Shown piece after piece: positions 23,567 through 29,188 of a stretch of 29,188 nt of DNA (the stretch's first letter is position 1; every line of letters starts with the position of its first letter). The stretch covers positions 1 to 29,188 of the forward strand of contig CAKSPU010000030.1 of assembly GCA_934486875.1 (NCBI GenBank). Direction: 5' to 3'. The stretch is from an uncultured Oscillospiraceae bacterium (GTDB taxonomy: Bacteria > Bacillota > Clostridia > Oscillospirales > Ruminococcaceae). The notes under the pieces were generated by a model. The model made no database searches. It was given only the letters and a program-made list of their open reading frames with translations, and was not told where the DNA came from. A program made the position numbers and the translations under genes.

Positions 23567-24709
23567 ATGCTGGACAGGTACATTTCAAAGGGCGATCAGA
23601 AGCTGCGGCTCGGCTATACAACAGGCTCCTGTGCCGCAGGGGCTGCAAAGGCCGCAGCTCAGAAGCTTATCAGCGGCATATTTCCCGACAGAGTTTTTCT
23701 TATGACTCCCAAGGGTATAGGTCTGGAGCTTGATATTCTTGATAAAAGCAGCGGCGAGGGATATGCCTGCTGTGCGGTCGAGAAGGACGGCGGCGACGAC
23801 CCCGATATAACAAGCGGGATATATGTTTATGCCCGTGCGGAAAAGATACTCGAGGGCGTGGAGATAGCAGGCGGCGAGGGCATCGGCATCGTCACGAAAG
23901 CGGGGCTTGACCGTCCCGTGGGCGACTATGCCATAAACACCGTTCCGAGGAAGATGATAACGGCGGCAGTTATGGAAACAGCCGAGCTTTTTGAATATAA
24001 GGGCGGCATTAAGATAACGGTGTTCGTTCCCGTGGGCGCAGAGTTTGCGAAGAAAACATATAACCCGAGAATGGGCATTGAAGGCGGCATTTCGATAATC
24101 GGCACAAGCGGTATCGTTGAGCCGATGAGCACGGCTGCACTTATTGATACGATCCGTGCGGAAGCAAGTATGCGAAAGGCTGAGGGCATCAGAAACCTTA
24201 TCATCACTCCGGGAAATTACGGCGAAAGCTTCCTTTCTGAGCATATAAAATATGCGGCGGAAAAAAGCGTGAAGTGCAGCAATTATATCGGTGAAGCATT
24301 GAATATTGCAATGGAGCTTGGATTTGAAAGCGTTCTTATCGTGGGTCATATCGGAAAGCTTGTGAAGCTTGGTGCGGGAATTATGAATACCCATTCAGCC
24401 GAGGCGGACGGGCGTATTGATGTGCTTGTTACCTGCGGTCTCCTTGCAAGGTGCAGCAGGGAAGCCCTTGTTGAGATAACAAAATGTGCTGTGACTGACG
24501 GCGCTTTGGAGATACTGAAAAATGACGGGAAGCTTTCGGAAACGATGGATATTCTTTGCCAAAGGGTGCAGTATTATCTTGATGCAAAGGTCAAGGGACG
24601 GATAAAAACGGGTGCGGTCATCTTTTCAAATGCTTACGGTCTGCTTGGTGTTACCGAAGAGGGACGCAGGCTTATGACTGATATTTCGGAGGAGTATGGC
24701 AATGGTTAA
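23567..24709 (+). CDS. cbiD: Cobalt-precorrin-5B C1-methyltransferase CbiD
   Basis: CbiD methylates C1 of cobalt-precorrin-5B and is a marker of the anaerobic (early cobalt) route. The 380 residues include the diagnostic GYTTGSCAAGAAKAA (16-30), GGDDPDITSG, GEGIGIVTKAGL, the VGDYAINTVPR region and GTSGIVEPMS. CbiD does not share the Rossmann or tetrapyrrole methylase fold of its neighbours. ATG 23567 has GGTGGG just upstream, a short-spaced site, and the end of cbiL is near. Its last 8 bases overlap cbiF. Confidence 0.96.
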   Translation: MLDRYISKGDQKLRLGYTTGSCAAGAAKAAAQKLISGIFPDRVFLMTPKGIGLELDILDKSSGEGYACCAVEKDGGDDPDITSGIYVYARAEKILEGVEIAGGEGIGIVTKAGLDRPVGDYAINTVPRKMITAAVMETAELFEYKGGIKITVFVPVGAEFAKKTYNPRMGIEGGISIIGTSGIVEPMSTAALIDTIRAEASMRKAEGIRNLIITPGNYGESFLSEHIKYAAEKSVKCSNYIGEALNIAMELGFESVLIVGHIGKLVKLGAGIMNTHSAEADGRIDVLVTCGLLARCSREALVEITKCAVTDGALEILKNDGKLSETMDILCQRVQYYLDAKVKGRIKTGAVIFSNAYGLLGVTEEGRRLMTDISEEYGNG

Positions 24710-25457
24710 TTTTGTGGGCGCAGGCAGCGGTGCGGCTGACCTTATAACCTTAAGAGGAAAAAGGCTGCTTGAAGAGGCGGACGTTATAATTTATGCGGGC
24801 TCGCTTATCAATCCTGAGCTTTTAAGCTATGCACGCCCCGAGTGCGAGCTTCACAACAGCGCATTTATGACCCTTGAACAGGTCATTGATAATATGAAGG
24901 AAGCTGAGAGCTGCGGCAAAATGACGGTCAGACTCCATACAGGAGACCCTTGCCTTTACGGTGCGATACGTGAGCAGATGGATTGTCTTGACAAGCTGGG
25001 AATTTTATATGAGATATGCCCCGGGGTAAGCTCATTCTGCGGTGCGGCGGCGGCGCTGAAAGCCGAGTACACGCTTCCCGATGTGTCCCAGACGGTCATA
25101 ATCACACGAATGGCAGGCAGAACTCCTGTGCCTGAGCGTGAGAGCATAGCATCTCTTGCGGCTCACGGCTCAACAATGGTAATATTTCTCAGCACGGGAA
25201 TGCTGCCGCAGCTTTCGGCAGAGCTTATCAAGGGCGGATATTCGGAAAATACCCCTGCGGCAATTGTTTACAAGGCGACCCACCCTGATGAAAAGGTTTG
25301 CAGATGCACTGTCGGAACTCTTGCGGAAACTGCCGAAAAAAATGATATAAGAAAGACTGCACTTATAACCGTTGGCAATTTTCTGGGCGATGATTACTCA
25401 CTTTCAAAGCTCTATGACAAGACCTTTTCCACTGAATACCGAAAGGCAGAGATATGA
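24702..25457 (+). CDS. cbiF: Cobalt-precorrin-4 C11-methyltransferase CbiF
   Basis: CbiF methylates C11 of cobalt-precorrin-4. The 251 residues show the SAM loop VGAGSGAADLITL (5-17), VIIYAGSLINPELL, LHTGDPCLYGA (78-88) and PGVSSFCGAAAAL, all characteristic of CbiF/CobM. Two in-frame ATGs lie close together (24696 and 24702). The second is preferred because GGAGGAG (24688-24694) is 7 bases from it and only 1 from the first. It overlaps the end of cbiD by 8 bases, and its TGA overlaps the ATG of cbiG (ATGA). Confidence 0.95.
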   Translation: MVNFVGAGSGAADLITLRGKRLLEEADVIIYAGSLINPELLSYARPECELHNSAFMTLEQVIDNMKEAESCGKMTVRLHTGDPCLYGAIREQMDCLDKLGILYEICPGVSSFCGAAAALKAEYTLPDVSQTVIITRMAGRTPVPERESIASLAAHGSTMVIFLSTGMLPQLSAELIKGGYSENTPAAIVYKATHPDEKVCRCTVGTLAETAEKNDIRKTALITVGNFLGDDYSLSKLYDKTFSTEYRKAEI

Positions 25458-26473
25458 AAACGGCGGTCATTGCCGTTACGGAAAACGGATATAAGCTTGC
25501 ATCAGAAGTCCGTGAAAAGCTGCCCGATACCGAGATATTCATATATCGGAAATATGCGGTGGCGGGTGAGAAAAGCTTTGACAAAATAGGCGAGCTTGCG
25601 GGCAGGCTGTGGAACGAATACGATGCTCTTGTGTTCATAAGCGCCTGCGGGATAGCGGTGAGAGCCATAGCCCCTTTTGTCCGTTCAAAGCTCACCGACC
25701 CTGCTGTTGTCGCAGCAGATGACAGCGGACATTTTGCCGTTTCACTGCTTTCGGGTCATCTGGGCGGTGCAAATGAACTGGCTGAGAAGATAGGCGGCAT
25801 TATCGGCGCAGTGCCTGTTATTACCACGGCAACGGACAATGGGGGACGTTTTTCTCCCGATATGTTTGCAAAGGCAAATAATCTTGTTATTGAAAATATG
25901 GAAGCTGCAAAGCTGATAGCGGCGGCTTCCCTGCGTGGAGAAGTGATAGGGCTGTACTCTGATCATCCCTGCAAAAATATTCCCGAAAAGCTTATCGGAA
26001 ATAGCAGTAAATTCGGGATATGCATAAGCTCCGATATTTCAAAAAAGCCTTTTGAAACTACTCTCAGACTTATTCCGAAAAATATCGTTATCGGTGCGGG
26101 GTGCAGAAAAAATGCAGCTCCCTGCGACCTTGAATCCCAAATTCTGCATACCCTTTCAGATGCGGGGCTGTCGGTGTCGGGACTTAAAATTCTTGCCACT
26201 ATCGACATAAAAAAGGACGAGACCGCAATGAAAGAATTTGCGGAGAAATACGGCTTGGAGCTTCGGATATTCACAGCTTCGGAGCTGTCGGCGGTGAGCG
26301 GCGGATTTGATGAGTCGGAATTTGTAAAAAACACTGTGGGAGTTGGCAATGTGTGCGAGAGAAGTGCTGCCGCCTGTGGTGCTGAGATAATCGTTCGTAA
26401 GACAAAGGGCAGCGGCGTGACCTGTGCTGTGGGCGTGCTGCCTTTCAGTATCGATTTTGAGAGAAAGGAATGA
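25454..26473 (+). CDS. cbiG: Cobalt-precorrin-5A hydrolase CbiG
   Basis: CbiG opens the delta-lactone of cobalt-precorrin-5A and releases acetaldehyde, a step unique to the anaerobic pathway. The 339 residues have the N-terminal domain with ISACGIAVRAIAPF (62-75), the central motif SGHLGGANELA (100-110) followed by PVITTATD, and the C-terminal CbiG/CobE-like domain beginning NIVIGAGCRKN (210-220) and including ATIDIKKDE. Translation is coupled to cbiF through an ATGA overlap; AAAGG lies 7 bases upstream. cbiH starts 4 bases after the stop. Confidence 0.94.
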   Translation: MKTAVIAVTENGYKLASEVREKLPDTEIFIYRKYAVAGEKSFDKIGELAGRLWNEYDALVFISACGIAVRAIAPFVRSKLTDPAVVAADDSGHFAVSLLSGHLGGANELAEKIGGIIGAVPVITTATDNGGRFSPDMFAKANNLVIENMEAAKLIAAASLRGEVIGLYSDHPCKNIPEKLIGNSSKFGICISSDISKKPFETTLRLIPKNIVIGAGCRKNAAPCDLESQILHTLSDAGLSVSGLKILATIDIKKDETAMKEFAEKYGLELRIFTASELSAVSGGFDESEFVKNTVGVGNVCERSAAACGAEIIVRKTKGSGVTCAVGVLPFSIDFERKE

Positions 26474-26477
26474 AAAT

Positions 26478-27203
26478 ATGAAGCTTTATATCGTGGGCTT
26501 TGGTGCGGGCGGCTTTGAGGGAATGACAATTGCCGCCAAAAATGCCATTGAGGACTGCGGGCTTGTTGCAGGCTACACGGTCTATACGGAGCTTATAAAA
26601 AAGATTTTTCCCGATAAGGAATATTACTCCACATCAATGCGGCAGGAAAAGGAGCGTGTACTTTATGCTCTTTGCGCCGCACAGGAGAGGAACACTGCTC
26701 TTGTATGCAGCGGTGACTGCTCGGTATATGCAATGGCAGGTCTTGCCTATGAGCTTTGGGAGAATTATCCCGATGTGGAGATAGTCCCTGTGGCGGGTGT
26801 TACGGCGGCACTCAGCGGCGGAGCTGTTCTTGGCGCACCTCTTACCAATGATTTTGCGGTGATAAGCCTGTCCGACCTGCTCACACCGAAGGATAAGATC
26901 GAAAAACGGCTTCGGGGTGCGGCAATGGCTGATATGTGCATTGCGCTTTATAATCCGTCATCGAAAAAAAGGTCGGATCATCTCAAATGGGCGTGCGGTA
27001 TAATGCTTGAATACAAATCCCCCGAAACCGTCTGCGGATATGCAAGAAACATCGGCAGAGAGGGCGAAGAGGGCTGTGTTATGACCCTTGCGGAGCTTAT
27101 GGAGGCGGAAGTCGATATGTTCACGACAGTTTTCATAGGCTGTGCCGAAACAAAGGTCATACGCAATAAAATGGTAACACCGAGGGGATATAAGCTTGGA
27201 TAA
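26478..27203 (+). CDS. cbiH: Cobalt-precorrin-3 / precorrin-3B C17-methyltransferase CbiH
   Basis: CbiH methylates C17 with ring contraction. The 241 residues show GFGAGGFEGMTIAA (7-20), DCGLVAGYTVYTELI, CSGDCSVYAMAG (77-88) and GAVLGAPLTNDFAVISLSDL, a stretch typical of CobJ/CbiH, then FTTVFIG near the end. The frame runs upstream into cbiG, but ATG 26478 with AAAGGA 8 bases before it gives the family's normal start. Its last bases overlap the TTG start of cbiJ by 8. Confidence 0.94.
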   Translation: MKLYIVGFGAGGFEGMTIAAKNAIEDCGLVAGYTVYTELIKKIFPDKEYYSTSMRQEKERVLYALCAAQERNTALVCSGDCSVYAMAGLAYELWENYPDVEIVPVAGVTAALSGGAVLGAPLTNDFAVISLSDLLTPKDKIEKRLRGAAMADMCIALYNPSSKKRSDHLKWACGIMLEYKSPETVCGYARNIGREGEEGCVMTLAELMEAEVDMFTTVFIGCAETKVIRNKMVTPRGYKLG

Positions 27204-27957
27204 TTTTCTTGTTTTCGGCGGGACCACCGAGGGGCGGCTTCTGGCGGAATACTGCCATAAAAACGGGATACGTTGCACGGTAAGCGTTGCCACGGAATAC
27301 GGTGCGGAGCTTCTGCCGAAGTCAGAATATGTAAACATTGAGACAGGCAGAAAGGACTGCGGCGAAATAGCCGGGTTTATTACATCAGGCGGATTTTCGG
27401 CTGTATTTGACGCAGCTCACCCATATGCCGAAGAACTGAGAAAAAATATTGTCAGGGCGTGCGGAGATACAAAAACGGCGTATTATCGTGTGATAAGAGA
27501 GCCGTCACCTGTATGTGATGAAGCACTGTATTTTGATTCGGCGGCTATGGCTGCGGAATATGCCTGCAAGTCGGGGGGCAGGATATTTATTGCCACAGGC
27601 AGCAAGGAGCTGCCGCTCTTTATGAAAAACGGATTGCCCGAAAGGTGCGTTGTGAGGGTACTGCCCGATGAGCTTATCTTAAAGCAGTGCAGGGAAGCGG
27701 GCTTTTCAAAGATAATCAGCGGAAAAGGTCCATTCAGCTTCGAGGAAAATGTTAAGGATTTCGAGGGCTGCGGCTATGTAATAACCAAGGAAAGCGGAAG
27801 TACGGGCGGATTTGAGGAAAAGCGCCGTGCAGCTGCGGCAGTGGGGGCAAAGCTGCTTATAGTAAAGCGCCCTGCGGAAAGCGGAATGACCCTTTCGGAA
27901 GCGGAAAAGCTTATCGCAGAAAAATGTAAGGAAGTGAAAAAATGGAGCCACGGGTAA
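27196..27957 (+). CDS. cbiJ: Cobalt-precorrin-6A / precorrin-6A reductase CbiJ (CobK)
   Basis: CbiJ reduces precorrin-6A, using a pyridine nucleotide, to the dihydro form that CbiET then methylates. The 253 residues show LVFGGTTEGRLLAE (5-18), FDAAHPYAEEL (71-81), GKGPFSFEEN (176-185) and KESGSTGGFEEK (198-209), all family hallmarks. The start is TTG 27196 with GAGGGGA (27182-27188) upstream; the 8-base overlap with cbiH supports coupled translation. It overlaps cbiET by 16 bases. Confidence 0.93.
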   Translation: MDNFLVFGGTTEGRLLAEYCHKNGIRCTVSVATEYGAELLPKSEYVNIETGRKDCGEIAGFITSGGFSAVFDAAHPYAEELRKNIVRACGDTKTAYYRVIREPSPVCDEALYFDSAAMAAEYACKSGGRIFIATGSKELPLFMKNGLPERCVVRVLPDELILKQCREAGFSKIISGKGPFSFEENVKDFEGCGYVITKESGSTGGFEEKRRAAAAVGAKLLIVKRPAESGMTLSEAEKLIAEKCKEVKKWSHG

Positions 27958-29129
27958 AGATAATCGGGTGCGGAATGAACTGCGGAGGAAGTATGACTGC
28001 TGACGGTAAAAGTGCCGTTAATTCTGCGGATATCCTTATCGGGGCAGGGCGTATCCTGGAGGGCTTTGCAGGTCTTGACAAGGAAAAATTCTGCTCATAT
28101 GATACAAAAAAAATAGCAGACAGAATATGTGCGGAAAAGGGTAAAGCTATTGCTGTGCTTATGTCGGGGGACTGCGGATTTTTCAGCGGTGCGCAAAAGC
28201 TTTCCGCAGAGCTTGAAAAGCGCAGTGTTCCTTACAAAATTATTCCGGGTATCGCATCACCCGTTTATCTGTGCTCAATGCTTGGGATAAGCTGGGACAG
28301 GCTGAGATTTGTTTCTCTGCACGGCGCAAGGGCGAATATTGTGAGAGAGGTCTGCTCAAACGAATATGTTTTTGCTCTTATCGGCGGCGAAAATGACTGC
28401 GGAAGCATTTGTCGCAAGCTGACGGAATATGGCAGGGGAAATGCGGTCGTATTTATAGGCGAAAATATGGGCTATGATGATGAAAAGCTGACTAAAGGCA
28501 AGGCAGAAGAGCTGGCGGATATCGTTACCTCAAAGCTTTCCTCAGTGCTCATCATAAACCGAGACTGCGAAAAAACGATGCGGTCGGGCATTCCCGATGA
28601 TGAATTTATCCGTGGAAAAGCACCTATGACAAAGGCGGAGATCCGCTGTCAGGTAATATCAAAGCTTGATATCGGCAGGAGCGGCATTTGCTGGGATATC
28701 GGCAGCGGAACGGGTTCGGTCTCGGTTGAAATGGCACTCAGATGTCCCGTTGGCTGTGTTTATGCCGTGGAAAAGGACAGGGAGTCGGCGGAGCTTTCGG
28801 AAAAAAATTTCAGGAAATTTGGCTGTGACAATGTAACTTTGCTGTGCGGAAGAGCGGAGGAGCTTACAGATAATCTCCCTGCACCTGACTGCGTATTTAT
28901 CGGCGGTTCGGGCGGCGGGCTTTCTGAGATAGTTTCGGCGGCGATACGAAAAAATCCGTCGGTGCGTATCGTTATGACTGCCGTTACCCTTGAGACTCTT
29001 AGAGACAGCGAATGTCTCGGTGAGCGTGAGATAGTTCAGATATCGGCGGCTCGGGCGGTCACAGCGGGAAATTATCATATGCTCAGAGGGGAAAATCCTG
29101 TTTTTGTTATCAGGAGGGTCGTAAATTGA
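27942..29129 (+). CDS. cbiET: Fused CbiE-CbiT: precorrin-6B C5,15-methyltransferase (decarboxylating)
   Basis: A single 395-residue chain joins CbiE (about 1-205), which methylates C5, and CbiT (about 215-395), which methylates C15 and decarboxylates, the same architecture as CobL. CbiE marks are VLMSGDCGFFSGA (72-84) and PGIASP (102-107). The CbiT start is GIPDDEFIRGKAPMTK (216-231), followed by the Rossmann SAM motif WDIGSGTGSVSVE (251-263), VYAVEKDRE and FIGGSGGGL. The first loop of the CbiE part reads GCGMNCGGSMT where methylases usually have G-x-G-P-G-D, so SAM binding there looks unusual. ATG 27942 lies 9 bases after AAGGA. Its TGA overlaps the TTG of cbiA. Confidence 0.92.
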   Translation: MEPRVKIIGCGMNCGGSMTADGKSAVNSADILIGAGRILEGFAGLDKEKFCSYDTKKIADRICAEKGKAIAVLMSGDCGFFSGAQKLSAELEKRSVPYKIIPGIASPVYLCSMLGISWDRLRFVSLHGARANIVREVCSNEYVFALIGGENDCGSICRKLTEYGRGNAVVFIGENMGYDDEKLTKGKAEELADIVTSKLSSVLIINRDCEKTMRSGIPDDEFIRGKAPMTKAEIRCQVISKLDIGRSGICWDIGSGTGSVSVEMALRCPVGCVYAVEKDRESAELSEKNFRKFGCDNVTLLCGRAEELTDNLPAPDCVFIGGSGGGLSEIVSAAIRKNPSVRIVMTAVTLETLRDSECLGEREIVQISAARAVTAGNYHMLRGENPVFVIRRVVN

Positions 29130-29188
29130 AGCGGATAATGATTGCGGGAACGGGCAGCGGCTGCGGAAAAACAACTGTCGTATGCGCA
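29126..29188 (+). CDS. cbiA: Cobyrinate a,c-diamide synthase CbiA, N-terminus only (cut by window edge)
   Basis: Twenty-one codons are visible, starting at TTG 29126 (TTGA overlap with the cbiET stop) after AGGAGGG (29112-29118). They encode a beta strand and a P-loop, IMIAGTGSGCGKTTVVCA, the exact opening of CbiA/CobB glutamine amidotransferases that amidate the a and c side chains of cobyrinate. Operon position agrees. Nothing beyond the P-loop can be checked. Confidence 0.8.
   Translation, partial: MKRIMIAGTGSGCGKTTVVCA

Noticed and set aside
1..29188. Defence islands, prophage, insertion sequences, CRISPR arrays, tRNA/rRNA genes
   Set aside because: No transposase, integrase, regularly spaced repeats, toxin-antitoxin pair or structural RNA pattern was recognised; the regions are housekeeping or metabolic.

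Overview
The window looks like a piece of chromosome from an anaerobic Gram-positive gut or rumen Clostridium relative, most likely a Ruminococcus-like member of the Oscillospiraceae. The case rests on a secreted family-44 glycoside hydrolase, the anaerobic (CbiD/CbiG type) corrin pathway, a ClpE-type unfoldase, an energy-coupling-factor (ECF) module next to truA, a DUF5711-like protein, strong AGGAGG-type ribosome sites with frequent TTG/GTG starts, and sigma-A promoters with 17-base spacers. No mobile element, CRISPR array, rRNA or tRNA gene was seen. No gene-free stretch exceeds 300 bases; the longest is 5413-5629, which holds two divergent promoters.

Layout. (1) 1-302: 3' end of a SulP-type anion transporter, closed by a bidirectional terminator (311-360) shared with the convergent gene. 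(2) 360-5412, minus strand: a membrane-anchored GH44 glucanase, an ArsB/NhaD-like permease, a putative heavy-metal exporter, and a fumarylacetoacetate hydrolase-family enzyme at the promoter-proximal end. (3) 5488-5586: back-to-back promoters. (4) 5630-7118: polar amino-acid ABC permease and ATPase, then a terminator. (5) 7192-13847: one long co-directional run from a strong promoter: ruvC, ruvA, a degenerate alkaline-phosphatase-superfamily protein, ruvB, a degenerate phosphohexomutase, an RNA-methyltransferase-like enzyme and ecfA1. (6) 13954-14995: two hydrophobic proteins of unknown function that split the ECF module. (7) 15059-19696: ecfA2, ecfT, truA, a DUF5711-like protein and a CvpA-family protein. 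(8) 19756-22074: clpE-like unfoldase with its own terminator. (9) 22172-22806: a monocistronic zinc-ribbon protein between promoter and terminator. (10) 22820 to the end: a tightly overlapping corrin-ring operon, cbiL-cbiD-cbiF-cbiG-cbiH-cbiJ-cbiET-cbiA, the last cut by the window edge.

How the genes work together. RuvA, RuvB and RuvC form the Holliday-junction migration and resolution machine. EcfA1, EcfA2 and EcfT form the shared energising module for vitamin and metal uptake, while the S (substrate) component is elsewhere. The cbi genes carry out most methylations, the ring opening and the reduction that turn cobalt-precorrin-2 into cobyrinate; precorrin-8X methylmutase (CbiC) and the later genes are not in view.

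The most interesting observation is that two full-length genes flanking ruvB have kept their folds but lost their catalytic residues. The 8383-9597 product has replacements at all seven canonical metal/nucleophile positions of the phosphodiesterase/alkaline-phosphatase superfamily. The 10705-12039 product has lost the Mg-binding DGDxDR loop and other active-site motifs of GlmM-type phosphohexomutases. Both appear to be conserved-fold pseudoenzymes. All functional calls come from reading motifs by eye; no database search was possible.
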